From the NCBI RefSeq assembly GCF_030269925.1, contig NC_085108.1, positions 1,240,001-1,304,000 on the forward strand: 64,000 bases of DNA. The letters run 5' to 3'. The notes beneath the pieces are model-generated. The model saw only the letters and a program-made list of their open reading frames with translations, was not told the origin of the DNA and did no database searches. The stretch comes from Bombyx mori (lineage: Eukaryota > Arthropoda > Insecta > Lepidoptera > Bombycidae). Shown here in pieces: positions 52,901 to 63,089 of the stretch (position 1 is its first letter; every line of letters starts with the position of its first letter). The translations under genes were made by a program, and so were the position numbers.

Positions 52901-53737
52901 GAGATCTGTGTACACAGCCCAGACTTTTGAAGCCTTACTTTTCCTCTGATAAGTGGGTACGTGGAAGATCCGCCTACACTGGGCAGACATTTAAAGCTCT
53001 ACATTTCCCAGAAGAAGTGGCACGTAAGAGATCTTCCTACACTGCCTAGACATTTAAAGCCTTACATTTTCCCGGAGACGTGGCATGTGAGAGATCCGCC
53101 TATACTGGCCAGACATTTAAAGCTCTACATTTCCCAGAAGAAGTGGCACGGAAGAGATCTTTCTACACTGGTGATACATTTAAAGCCTTACATTTCCCCG
53201 AAGAGGTGGCACGTGAGAAATCTGCCTACACTGGCAAGAAATTAAAAGCCTCATATTTCCCCGGGCAGTTGGCACGTAAGAGATCTGCCTACACTGGCCA
53301 GACATTTAAAGCCTTACATTTCCCCGAAGAGGTGGCACGTGAGAAATCTGCCTACACTGGCAAGAAATTAAAAGCCTCATATTTCCCCGGGCAGTTGGCA
53401 CGTAAGAGATCTGCCTACACTGGCCAGACATTTAAAGCCTTACGTTTCCCCCAATAAGTGGGCACGTGAGAGATCTGTCTACGCTGGCCAGGCATTTAAA
53501 GCCTAACATTTCCCCAGAGAGGTGACACGTAAGAGATCTGCCTACACTGGGCAGACATTTAAAGCCTTACGTTTCCCCCGATAAGTGGGCACGTAAGAAA
53601 TCTGGTAACACTGGCCAGACATTTAAAGCCTTACACTTCCCCGGAGATGTGTCACGGGAGAGATCTTCCTACACTGGTCATAATTTAAAGCCCCTTCCAG
53701 GAGAGGTGGCACCTAAGAGATCTGCTTACACTGCCTT
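52901..53737. repeat. Minisatellite, 63-bp period
   Basis: About 13 head-to-tail units with core GATCTGCCTACACTGGCCAG and CATTTAAAGCCTTACATTTC. Three successive cores are exactly 63 bp apart (53283, 53346, 53409). Around 53220-53450 a 126-bp dimer is repeated almost perfectly. Because 63 is a multiple of 3, long open frames such as 53080-53457 arise by chance. A last part lies at 54148-54225, beyond the Bm1. Confidence 0.9.
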
Positions 53738-53858
53738 TTGCTGCAAAGCACTGCTCTTGCTAGGGATAGTGTTAGCAAATTCTCTCAGGTTGAGCCCGTG
53801 AGCTCATATACCTGTCCGCGCGTAGCTGAATAGCCCCTTTGACTACCAGCGAATAGAC
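53738..53858 (+). mobile_element. Family B retroposon fragment inside the minisatellite
   Basis: GCAAAGCACTGCTCTTGCTA through CTACCAGCGAATAGAC. Confidence 0.72.
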
Positions 53859-53892
53859 AAAAGAATACTACTCAGACATTTAAAGCTTCAAA

Positions 53893-54137
53893 TGAAGTCG
53901 TCGTGGCCTAAAGGATAAGACGTCCGGTGCATTCGTGTTGAGCGATGCACCGATGTTCGAATCTCAGGCGGGTACCAATTTTTCTAATGAAATACGTACT
54001 CAACAAATGTTCACGATTGACTTCCACGATGAAGGAATAACATCGTGTAATAAAAATCAAACCCGCAAAATTATAATTTAAGTAATTACTGGTGGTAGGA
54101 CCTCTTGTGAATCCGCACGGATAGATACCACCTCCCT
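53893..54137 (+). mobile_element. Bm1 SINE, 3'-truncated, in the minisatellite
   Basis: Full head and body start, but it stops at TACCACCTCCCT without the normal end. About 33 bp starting AAAAGAATACTACTCAGACA are duplicated on both sides (53859 and 54138), longer than a usual target duplication. Confidence 0.8.
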
Positions 54138-54147
54138 AAAAGAATAC

Positions 54148-54225
54148 TACTCAGACATTTAAAGCCTCAAAATTCCCCAGACAGGTGGCACATAAGAGAT
54201 CCGCTTACACTGCCCAGATATTTCG
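54148..54225. repeat. Displaced end of the minisatellite
   Basis: CAGACATTTAAAGCCTCAAA..CAGGTGGCACATAAGAGATC..CTTACACTGCCCAGA belongs to the same repeat, separated by a family B fragment and a Bm1. Confidence 0.8.
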
Positions 54226-54399
54226 CAGACATGACATTAATCATGGTGAAAGCTATCGGTTTAATATCGACGTTCTAACGTATTTATTACGACTTTCGAT
54301 TTCATACAACTGTGTTACGCCTTTCTTAATAACCGACTAAATGTTAATCATCTCGTATAGTGTTATATACAGTATAGGGTAATTACTTAATGGTGGCGG

Positions 54400-54590
54400 A
54401 GATTTAATGGAGGATCCGGAGAACCTATGGCACAGTGGACCGATACACAGTCAGGGCAGCTGGGCAGATATGGATTAGAATAACTGGATATCGAACATTA
54501 TGGTTTAAAAAAGGAGATAGGGCATTATGGCATGCCCAGCAGTGGATATCAAAGGACTGAAGATGAATGAATGAATGAATGAATAGTGTT
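54400..54590 (+). mobile_element. LINE 3' end with (GAAT)n
   Basis: GCCCAGCAGTGGATATCAAA..GACTGAAGATGAATGAATG is the typical end of a lepidopteran RTE-class LINE. The upstream part is decayed. Confidence 0.6.
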
Positions 54591-54596
54591 TATGTA

Positions 54597-54712
54597 ATTT
54601 CTAACGGTAGGCAGCGCTTTGGCTCTTTTGGTCCCTGGCTTTGCTGATGTCCATGGGCGACAGTAACCACTTACCATCAGGTGGGTCATCTGCCGAAAAG
54701 GGCAATAAAGAA
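54597..54712 (+). mobile_element. Family G LINE tail
   Basis: ACGGTAGGCAGCGCTTTGGC through AAGGGCAATAAAG. Follows the (GAAT)n end of another LINE at 54560-54590. Confidence 0.7.
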
Positions 54713-54850
54713 AGATAAGCCCCAAATTTTTTTCATACCAGCATCTCGTCATCTATTTGTGAAATGACAAACTGACAATTTCTATACATAGAAATCTCAT
54801 TACAAAACCTCAATTAGAAGATCGGGCCACAAACAGTTGCCGTCGCTCTA

Positions 54851-54940
54851 AGCACGTCATTTCGGATCCACCCGATTAGATCTCGGTGCTTTTAGGTAAT
54901 CCAAGCACCGGTCACCGTTCTCGTTAAAAAAAAATCGGTT
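54851..54940 (+). mobile_element. Family B retroposon, 5' part only
   Basis: TCATTTCGGATCCACCCGAT..GTGCTTTTAGGTAATCCAAG..CACCGTTCTCG then (A)n. This is the rarely seen 5' section of the unit. Confidence 0.6.
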
Positions 54941-55316
54941 GTCTCGTTAAAAAAGAAAATACTGATGGAATGGTTTCATTTTTCAAAAGAAAATTTTAAT
55001 TTGGACAATTGACACCACATTCACTTTTCACTGAACTTTATACTTGACGAAAACATGTAAATGTATTATTGTATAGCAGCTGTCCACGCGGATGCATCGC
55101 TCACTCAAGTAAGAGAGAGACAGATGTCGAACGCTGCCGAACGCGGAGGCCGATTGTGCCTCTTTGTCGCTCGTTGCGCGCTCTCGCTTGCACTTCAAGT
55201 CTTAAATGGAACGCCTCAATGAGTCATGTTTCGTGCGTGCAGCCGGCTCCATCGAATTATAAGACGTTGTCACGTCAAACCTCGTGCTACCTCACGTACA
55301 ACTTAGCCGACATACA

Positions 55317-55490
55317 CAACCCATTGAGTTTCTCGCCGGATCTTCTCATCGGATCGCGATTCCGATGCGGTACTAGATTCGGTGAAGCACTGCTCTTGCT
55401 AGGGCAGATGTTACCAAAGTCTCGCAAGCTGAGCCGTGTGAACTCGCCAACATATCCGGTGAACAGCCCTTCGAGGCTCCTGACAGTAGA
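55317..55490 (+). mobile_element. Family B retroposon, diverged
   Basis: AACCCATTGAGTTTCTCGCC through GCTGAGCCGTGTGAACTCGC. The 145-codon ORF at 55069-55506 runs through it and is not a gene. Confidence 0.72.
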
Positions 55491-55698
55491 TCACTACATA
55501 GTATAAAACAAAGTCGCTTTCTCTGTCCCTATGTATGCTTAAATCTTTAAAACTACGGTTTTTTTTTTGCTAAAATGCGTTTTTTTTAATAGAGGGTGAT
55601 TGAAGAGGAAGGTTTATATGTATAATAACATCCATTAAATAGTGGAGAAATCAATAATAAATTACAGTTTCCGAAGCGAAGCGAGGGCGGGTCGCTAG
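55490..55698 (+). mobile_element. Helitron, short
   Basis: CACTACATAGTATAAAACAA through GCGAGGGCGGGTCGCTAG before T. A second copy is at 61375. Confidence 0.75.
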
Positions 55699-55699
55699 T

Positions 55700-55938
55700 A
55701 AGCAATGAAACATATTCGTTTTAACTTTGAAGGCATATTCTCGTCGTCGCGTCGTTTCCTCACTGCAGAGGGTCATGACCATTATATTTCGACAGGATTT
55801 TACTCCTTGTAATATCCCGCCAGCGCCTCCGATCATTGGCCGCATGAAGGGGAATGAGATCTCTAGTGTTGTGCGGATTTGGTCGAACCACCTTGTCGGA
55901 CTACGCCCGCGCGGTCTTTTACCCTCGATCTTTCCTGT
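55700..55938 (-). mobile_element. RTE-like LINE C-terminal fragment
   Basis: Minus frame 55947-55651 begins MSMTGKIEGKRPRGRSPTRW and then decays. It abuts a Jockey tail at 55938. Confidence 0.65.
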
Positions 55939-56110
55939 CATACTCAAATCAAATCAAATAAAAAAAAATCATTCACCAGTACATACTTGTTGAACGTCAA
56001 AAAGAACTACCGCCAATTCACAAAAACTAGCCTTCGTCCCGAGAAGAACTGGCAAGAAACTCAGCGGGCATGTCTTTTTTTTTAAATCTTAGATTTTTTT
56101 TGAAATATTC
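55938..56110 (-). mobile_element. Solo Jockey 3' tail
   Basis: ATCAAATCAAATAAAAAAAA end, then AACTACCGCCAATTCACAAA and CTCAGCGGGCATGTC. Truncated beyond about 56110. Confidence 0.75.
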
Positions 56111-56189
56111 TTTTACTGCATGCTATCATGTGATAAATATGCAATGTTGCTACGATGATCATAAAGAATTTCCTGCTTTTAGGAGAACT

Positions 56190-56607
56190 AGAGGTCCCGC
56201 AGTAGTCGAAATTCGACTATAATTAATTGGAATTGTAAGTTTGTACCCTATTATGATTGTATTTTATACTTCTATAATCACAAACTTCGCCAAGACTACA
56301 CTATAAAAAAATATTAACAAAGACAAACAATATTTAATCTATTCTCATTTGACAACAGACGTCAAGAACAAAAGTTTCACAATAAATAGTATGCATGCAT
56401 GTGTGTGTCAAATACATGGTAGTGTGTGTAATGTTTTCTTTATTGATCTAATGTATCTTTTACGCATTATTTTAAAAAAATATTAGCATTGTGCACTTCT
56501 TCTCTATATTCTCTATAAGTGTGGAAAATTTCATACTCCTGCGTTCGCGCAATTTTCGTAAAAAGGGATACAAAGTTTTTGCTTCACGTATTAATATATA
56601 TAGATAA
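56190..56607 (-). mobile_element. Helitron family D
   Basis: CTAGAGGTCCCGCAGTAGTC through TATTAATATATATAGATA. Confidence 0.82.
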
Positions 56608-56923
56608 GCGATGATGCTTTGAAATAATTGACTCGCGTTACAACATCGGTCATTTTTAAACTTAACGCTTTCCACGCTACTTCTGTTCTAGTTATTGAAT
56701 CGTAAATTAATTTTCCGCTGAACGATATGTCTTAACGCTTACTGAACATGCAACTGATTAGGATCGGTTTCCACTAAAGCGCACGTCTGACATGCCGCTG
56801 AGGTTTGGTACGACATACATATATGCCTTACATTGTGACATGAGTTTTAAATATCAGTTTTGTAGTACAACGGCTGATACACCGCTCAAACCTTAACGCG
56901 TTACTGATTATAATTTTTTTATT

Positions 56924-57163
56924 TTTTATTGCTTAGATGGGTGGACGAGCTCACAGCCCACCTGGTGTTAAGTGGTTACTGGAGCCCATAGACATCCACA
57001 ACGTAAATCCGCCACCCACCTTGAGATATAAGTTCTAAGGTCTCAGTATAGTTACAACGGCTGCCCCACCCTTCAAACCGAAACGCATTACTGCTTCACG
57101 GCAGAAATTGGCAGGGTGGTGGTACCTACCCATGCGGACTCACAAGAGGTCCTACCACCAGTA
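56924..57163 (-). mobile_element. Bm1 SINE, 5'-truncated
   Basis: ATTGCTTAGATGGGTGGACG through CTACCACCAGTAA. Confidence 0.87.
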
Positions 57164-57589
57164 AAGGGTAGAGGTAAGGTTAAAGGGCAGAGGCTTCAAT
57201 ATCGGTGGTACGTATTTGAGGTGAGGTCTTATCGTTTGGCGCACCCGTCGGCCGGTCTTCGGGCTATTGCAAACCGCGACCGAGGGCGCCTTACTTCAGG
57301 ACACGATGCTCGATTTTTGCGAGTCCACCACAGTAAAGGTAGGCGGTGGAATGTGAGAGGGAATACTCATCCCTCTCCACAGCGATCCGTCGCTGCTAAG
57401 CAAGGGGACGTAAAAGGGCTTCCATCCGACTATGACCCGTGTAAACGTCCTCCTCATGTAAGAGGAGAGCCCTTACATATTATTTACAGTTTTAGGTTTA
57501 ATGTCTCAATATGGGTGGTGGCATTAACGTAGTATTATCGACTAGAGCGGACGAAGAGTTTCACAAAATTGCATTTGGCTCCTGCTTCG
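57164..57589. other. Unclassified, possible transposon piece
   Basis: GC-richer than its surroundings. Its 138-codon ORF (57116-57532) starts in Bm1 and shows no domain. It contains two similar GAGGTAAGGTTAAAGGGCAG-like words. Confidence 0.3.
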
Positions 57590-58240
57590 CCTAATACCAT
57601 GACGGTGTGGCGGGTAGCCATTATACAATGCAAGATATTTGACAGATGCCTGAATCTCGCTTACGACATTTTCAAGATAAGCTTGCATATATACAAGTTC
57701 CGAACAACAACATTTGGACCGTCGGCAAAAATATATTAAGTGTATAATCTATGGTCGGCAATACCGTCTTTACTATAAGGGCACACGGGGCCCGTGCCCA
57801 GGGCCCCCATTCTCAGGGGGCCCCGAAAGACCGACAATTGCTCTCACACGCTTATTCTCAAAACATTTTTGTCGGGCACATTACACTTTTTTCACAAATC
57901 AGTAATCAGAAGGTATTTACAAGGCATATACTATGCCTGTAATAGAAGATTTTGCTCAACAGAAATCCCGAAAGAAACCGTTATTGAAATCGTAACCAAA
58001 AAATCAGGAGCATTCTAATATCATTAATGACATATTATATCATACTGTATTTGATTTATGTATTGAAAAGGATATTAAATGGTCTCATACTCAGTAAAAA
58101 AATGTTATTATAATTCGCTGTTTTCACTTTCCAAAAGGGCCTCAAATTCTTGTGTGCCCAAGGGCCCCATCCTAGTTTAAGACGTCCCTGACCGTCAGTC
58201 TACCGAGCAAATATCACCCGCTCGGTGGAAGATCTTTCCT
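57590..58240 (+). mobile_element. Unclassified repeat, copy 2, split by a hAT-like element
   Basis: Homologous to 15680-15860 on both flanks (to about 57724 and from about 58186). The intervening 460 bp are a GC-ended DNA element. GACCGTCG/GACCGTCA at the two junctions suggests an 8-bp target duplication. Confidence 0.6.
57760..58190. mobile_element. hAT-like non-autonomous element
   Basis: Imperfect inverted ends: CCGTCTTTACTATAAGGGCA..CAGGGCCCC on the left, and GTGCCCAAGGGCCCCATCCT..AAGACGTCCCTG on the right. The interior is AT-rich with short meaningless ORFs. The 8-bp junction repeat fits hAT, but the exact left end is uncertain. Confidence 0.5.
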
Positions 58241-58454
58241 TTGGTCGTTTATCTCACTATTCTATGGACTAATTCTTCGCTTGTGATTGTGCTACCTGCT
58301 TGTGTTGTGTTCGAAATATTGTATGTAAATTAATAATAAACCTTGACGATTAGTGATTAACTTTATCGACTGTGTGGTGCAATACAATTAATTTATAATA
58401 ATCTAGTCAGAAAAGCTGAAAACCTTGACATATTTGGCGATTCCCTTCCAATTA

Positions 58455-58708
58455 TTACTGGTGGTAGGACCTCTTGTGAGTCCGCACGGGTAGGTACCAC
58501 CGCCCCGCCTATTTCTGCCGTGAAGCAGTAATGCGTTTCGGTTTGAAGGGTGGGGCAGCCGTTGTAACTATACTGAGACCTTAGAACTTATATCTCAAGG
58601 TGGGTGGCGGATTTACGTTGTGGATGTCTATGGGCTCCAGTAACCACTTAACACCAGGTGGGCTGTGAGCTCGTCCACACATCTAAGTAATAAAAAAAAA
58701 AAAAAAAT
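58455..58708 (+). mobile_element. Bm1 SINE, 5'-truncated
   Basis: TTACTGGTGGTAGGACCTCT through ATCTAAGTAATAAAAAAAA. Confidence 0.87.
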
Positions 58709-58777
58709 ACAATACATGTGCATTAAGTACAATATGCTCATAGAGAGAGTTCAGCGTAAGTTTGCTCGGTGCCACTC

Positions 58778-58962
58778 GGTACTCCACGGTGTTTCCCGAG
58801 CGCTATGATGACATGTCCTTCTTCAAACGAGGCTTGTGGAGAGTATTAAGCGGTAGGCAGCCGCTTGGCTCTGCCCCTGGCATTGCTGAAGTCCATGGGC
58901 GACGGTAACTACTCACCATCAGGTGGGCCGTATGCTCGTCTGCCTACAAGGGCAATAAAAAA
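58778..58962 (+). mobile_element. Family G LINE 3' end
   Basis: CTCCACGGTGTTTCCCGAGC through CTACAAGGGCAATAAAAAAAA. A 3-bp insertion (GATGAC) is present in the coding part. Confidence 0.75.
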
Positions 58963-59022
58963 AAAACCTGTATAAGATATGGTTATCATCCGTTTTTGTT
59001 TCCGTCGCTTTTTGTGTCAGCT

Positions 59023-59331
59023 ATGGTTGGACTGGATACCCTAAACCGCAGGCGAAAGTTGCATCTACTCGTACATTACTGTTATTTATTACAGAATAGA
59101 GTCAATAATCCCGTGGCACTACGGCAAATGACACTATTCGTCCCGCAACAGTATGCGCGGGCGGGAGTGCGCCGCCACCATCACTTATTCGCGGCGTTGG
59201 CGGGGCTGAGGACCCGTAAAGCTAGGAACTGTCCAACGGCCAGGGCAATTGCGCTGTTAAACGAATTTCTGTCCGAAATCCGGGATGCTGACGTATTTGC
59301 CGATAGTTGGGAATACTTTATTCCAAAATAA
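59023..59331 (+). pseudogene. Putative transposon-encoded protein, unknown family
   Basis: 102 codons from Met at 59023 (the frame is open from 58996). It begins MVGLDTLNRRRKLHLLVHYC, with an Arg/His-rich middle (AGVRRHHHLFAALAGLRTRK), then ALLNEFLSEIRDADVFADSW and a stop. The last third and the 3' flank recur inverted in the TIR element at 4550-5020, so this is part of a repeated DNA transposon rather than a single host gene. The function is unknown. It might be an accessory DNA-binding protein of a Harbinger-like element, but that is a guess. Confidence 0.5.
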
Positions 59332-59603
59332 TTTTATTTTTAGCATAATAAAATATTATAATAGTACTTAATAATTTCAATAATGTTTTTGTGTTAAATT
59401 AAATAAATACAAATCAACAAAACTATTTATCCTAAAACGGCAATTTTAACCTAGAGTTTTCTTTATCACCTAACTCTATTTTACTATCACAAGAACGTTC
59501 GAGAAAGATTGGCGCGAAAATCGAAAGCGCCATGACGTTCGTATTATGAAAATGACAGGTTCCAAATTCAAACGTGACGTTTTAAATTAGTGTTTATGGT
59601 CAG

Positions 59604-59900
59604 ACTAGCTGACCCGGCAGACTTCGTAGTGCCTCAATCGATAAATAAAAGTCCTAAGCTTTTGTATAAAATAAACTTAAAACAAACAAAAGGAATCCGT
59701 CCGACGGGGGACACATCTAAGGGAAAAAAAAATTGTTATTTTTATTTAATTCCGAGTATTTCCATATTTATCTACCTTTCAAACCTTCTCTGGACTTCTA
59801 CAAATAACTCAAGACCAAAATTAGCCAAATCGGTCCAGCCGTACTCAAGTTTTAGCGAGACTAACGAACAGCAATTCATTTTTATATACCTATATATATA
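59604..59900 (-). mobile_element. Helitron family F
   Basis: CTAGCTGACCCGGCAGACTT through AGCAATTCATTTTTATATAC. Abuts the 5'-deleted mariner at 59908. Confidence 0.8.
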
Positions 59901-59907
59901 ACTAGAA

Positions 59908-60387
59908 CCTGTTTCTCATACCAAGTTCAATAACAGGCACTGGGTATTCCAACAAGATTCAGCGCCAGCTCATAGCGCGAAGAGCACACAAGACTAGCTG
60001 GCGGCGCGTGAAATCGACTTCATCCGGCACGAAGACTGGCCCTCCTCCAGTCCAGATTTGAATCCGTTAGATTACAAGATATGGCAACACTTGGAGGAAA
60101 AGGCGTGCTTAAAGCCTCATCCCAATTTGGAGTCACTCAAGACATCCTTGATTAAGGCAGCCGCCGATATTGACATGGACCTCGTTCGTGCTGCGATAGA
60201 CGACTGGCCGCGCAGATTGAAGGCCTGTATTCAAAATCACGGAGGTGATTTTGAATAAACTTTAGTGTCATAAGAATCTATGTTTTGTTAAGTTCATTTT
60301 GGTATATGAATGATTACATAATGAATAAACTTGTTTCAATTATTTTACATTAAACATGTGACAGAATTTATGACCTGACTAGGTATA
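59908..60387 (+). mobile_element. 5'-deleted copy of the same mariner
   Basis: Starts in mid-gene (at the codons for EPVSHT) next to a Helitron end, and runs to the right TIR (...GACCTGACTA at about 60387). It is nearly identical to 20428-20889. A TAG replaces a Trp/Gly-region codon near 59995, so the downstream open frame (60058-60258) cannot be active. It lacks the HTH, the first Asp and the left TIR. Confidence 0.88.
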
Positions 60388-60649
60388 TAGATAGATTGTG
60401 AATTTAAAACACAATCGATTCATAAAACAAACTAATCGAATTCAGCCCGCCATGCTGGTTGATCTTTGATTTATCTTTGACTCGATCGCTGCCAAGCTAC
60501 CCAAGGTCACCGCCCGGGCCAAAATGAAGATTACCTGAAAATTTCATCGAAATCGGCCCAGCCGTTTCGTAATCTTTAAGGAACAGAGATCAACTCTTAC
60601 AAAGCGCACACTATAACAATGATAATGTAACTTTCGAACGATTTTTTTA

Positions 60650-60890
60650 CTGGTGGTAGGACCTCTTGTGAGTCCGCACGGGTAGGTACCACCACCCTGT
60701 CTATTTCTGCCGTGAAGCAGTAATGCGTTTCGGTTTGAAGGGTCTGGCAGCCGTTTTAACTATACTGAGACGTTACAACTTATATCTCAAGGTGGGTGGC
60801 GCATTTACGTTGTAGATGTCTATGGGCTCCAGTAACCAATTAACACCAGGTGGGCTGTGAGCTCGTTCACCCATCTAAGTGTAGATGCAG
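60650..60890 (+). mobile_element. Bm1 SINE, 5'-truncated
   Basis: TTACTGGTGGTAGGACCTCT through GTTCACCCATCTAAG. No poly(A). Confidence 0.85.
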
Positions 60891-60944
60891 TTGTAGTAGT
60901 TCTGCTTCTAGCTGTATTGGGTAGGCGCTGACACGAAGGATGGT

Positions 60945-61208
60945 TTACAGAGTGAGTATGAATATGTACTGCTTTGAATAGTTTATTGAAGATAGCAATA
61001 TACACAAACAAACTATGACAGGAGTGGTATGAAAAAGAACGAACATCGTTATGTACTGCCCGCAGTTTTCAAGATTGCCGAAGTTTTGAACAACAATAAT
61101 AGATGATTGCCTGAATTCATAGGCGACAGCGATTTTGTCGAATTGTAAGGCGGTTGCCCAAGTAGTGGCGAGTATGAATCGCCACATCCAATAGATAAAA
61201 AGAATCAA
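60945..61208 (-). CDS. Possible N-terminal exon of a membrane or secreted protein
   Basis: An 87-codon open frame starts with a hydrophobic, signal-like segment (MILFIYWMWRFILATTWATA). It then reads LQFDKIAVAYEFRQSSIIVV and QNFGNLENCGQYITMF before turning low-complexity. The first 57 residues look like real protein, somewhat like the N-terminus of insect ionotropic receptors, but this is an impression only. A donor-like GTAAAC occurs at the stop codon. No repeat was recognised in 60.9-61.37 kb. Confidence 0.25.
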   Translation of the reverse strand: MILFIYWMWRFILATTWATALQFDKIAVAYEFRQSSIIVVQNFGNLENCGQYITMFVLFHTTPVIVCLCILLSSINYSKQYIFILTL

Positions 61209-61374
61209 ACATAACGATTCCGCTTGAATCGATATCAGACTTTGGAAAGCACTTCCAAAAATGTGCTTCTCAAAAATCTGACTAAACTGGCTGTTCTTGT
61301 TGAATATTTACAAAAAAATCCAGTTCTTTCGTAACTCTGTCATACGATTTTCGACCTTAAAATACACAATACAT

Positions 61375-61619
61375 CATCACTACATAGTATAAAACAAAGT
61401 CGCTTGCTCTGTCCCTATATCCCTATGTATGCTTAAATCTTTAAAGCTACGCAACGGATTTTTATGCGGTTTTTTTAATAGATAGAGTGATTGAAGAGGA
61501 AGGTTTATATGTATAATGGCATCCATTAAATAGTGGACAAATACTCTTATTTTTGAGGTTTCTAATGTGATGTCGTAAATAATCAATAATAAAATTTCCT
61601 TCGGAAGGTGGGTCGGTAG
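61375..61619 (+). mobile_element. Helitron, short
   Basis: CATCACTACATAGTATAAAA through GGAAGGTGGGTCGGTAG. The last CTAG is changed to GTAG. Confidence 0.72.
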
Positions 61620-61636
61620 TACATTACAATCGATAA

Positions 61637-61920
61637 TGTCACGTCCTTACGGATCCATCAGATCCAATAACCGTTGCATTAGACGCCTTTACCTCTTAAC
61701 ACTAGAAGCAGGCTTAGGGACCCTGGTAACTCGTCGAACTCGGCAAAGAGTTCGATGTGCAACCTAACTCATGCATCAGCCCGCTGAGTTTCTCGCCGGA
61801 TCTTCTCAGCGGGTCGCGATTCCGATCCGGTAGTAGATTCATTCGCGAAGCAGTTACTCTTTAATTGTTAGGTCTCCTTTGGAGGCGCTCGGGCAGCTGT
61901 TAGCAAATCATACCCCTTCC
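61637..61920 (+). mobile_element. Family C retroposon, 3'-truncated
   Basis: Starts GTCACGTCCTTACGGATCCA and stops at GCTGTTAGCAAATCATACCC without its poly(A) end. Confidence 0.78.
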
Positions 61921-62099
61921 TGGTTATCAAGGTATAGTCGGGATGGATAGGGAAATACCGAAATATTTTGAGCATAGTTTTGTAGGCTCTCGGCAAGGCT
62001 TAGGTTTTCGGTCTCCGTGGATATTATTAGAAAAAAATACTGTACAATTAAACCAACATTCCGATGTTTAATCTCAAGTTTATTAGTCGGTGATCGCAA
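61921..62099 (-). pseudogene. Coding-like remnant, unknown protein
   Basis: Open minus frame whose second half reads TETENLSLAESLQNYAQNIS then VFPYPSRLYLDNQEG. It abuts a truncated family C retroposon at about 61920, so the coding sequence may be broken by that insertion. A GTATGA donor-like site sits at the junction. Could be a host exon or part of an old retroelement. Confidence 0.22.
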
Positions 62100-62390
62100 A
62101 GTAGTTCAACTTGAGAGATAATTAATGCGATATTAAATGTCAAAAAAAAAAAACAAATATTAAAAAAGGACAATCAAATGAGAATATAATTTGTGTATCA
62201 TTTGAAGTCAATTAAATATGCATTATTGAGGGTAACACAAAAACTGCTAGTCAGATAAACTTTAACACTAAGTTTACGGATTTTTCTTATATACCCATCC
62301 TGCATATACATATTTGTGATATTGTGTTGCTTCTTTTATAAGCTTAAATTTATAAATTGATGATGATACGACTAATGATGAGCTCTGCTG

Positions 62391-62546
62391 ATGAACTATG
62401 CTCTAGTCGCAGCAGCGGAAGAGGTTGAAATGGTCACCGTCTTAGATACGATGGAGCAGGGGGCATTAGGTTCTTCAGAAACAGTTGAGCAACAGCGCCG
62501 TGCTCGTAGACCGAGCTTAAAAGCCACTTATCACCATAGGCCTTAA
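62391..62546 (+). other. Short ORF, 51 codons
   Basis: ATG at 62391 to TAA at 62546, with an acidic then basic product (VAAAEEVEMVTVLDTMEQGA, later QQRRARRPSLK). Codon use and composition look more protein-like than the surroundings. It resembles a broken transposon or host exon, but nothing identifies it. Confidence 0.18.
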
Positions 62547-62587
62547 CCGGACCCGACTTTAAAACCAACGAATTTCGAAAGCTTTTT

Positions 62588-62825
62588 TTCATACTTATTT
62601 GCTGGTAGTCTAGGGGGCTATCCCAGTTACGCCCGGGAACTCATGGGAATTCAGCTTGAGAGCATTTGCTAACACTAGCCCCAGCAAAAGCAGTGCTTCG
62701 CAGAATCTACCACTGGATCGGAAACGCGACCCACTGAGAAGATCCGGCGAGAAACTCAGTGGGCTGTGTCTATGGGTTAGTTTGCTTGTCAAACTCTTCG
62801 TAATCAACAACATTGACGAGGATAG
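62588..62825 (-). mobile_element. Family B retroposon
   Basis: CATACTTATTTGCTGGTAGT through CTATGGGTTAGTTTGCTTGT. Variant with the ATTTGCTGGTAG end also seen near 2.0 kb. Confidence 0.78.
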
Positions 62826-63089
62826 ACAGTAATGCTTATGAAGAAAATATATGTCATCAAAATCGTCTTTGTATTGTTCATATGGTTATAAACGATTATT
62901 AGAAAACTAATTATGGCTGTGGGCGTGAAGGTTATAGAAAAATATTAATAAATTCAGTGAATTAAGTAAAAATCCTTGTTCCGACTAATTTATGACACAA
63001 CAATCCAAGATACTAGGCCTATAAAACCGAAAGTTTGATGACTTATTATATTTCTAGAATAGTAAAAATACTTTCTGTGAAAGATCGTA

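Noticed and set aside
53080..53457. 125-codon ORF with repeated 21-residue units
   Set aside because: It is produced by the 63-bp minisatellite. Other units contain stops and no start or splice context supports a protein.
55069..55506. 145-codon plus ORF
   Set aside because: Its second half is a family B retroposon and the first half has no recognisable domain. Arg/Ser-rich composition suggests a non-coding GC-rich stretch.
57116..57532. 138-codon plus ORF
   Set aside because: Begins inside a reversed Bm1 and shows no motif.
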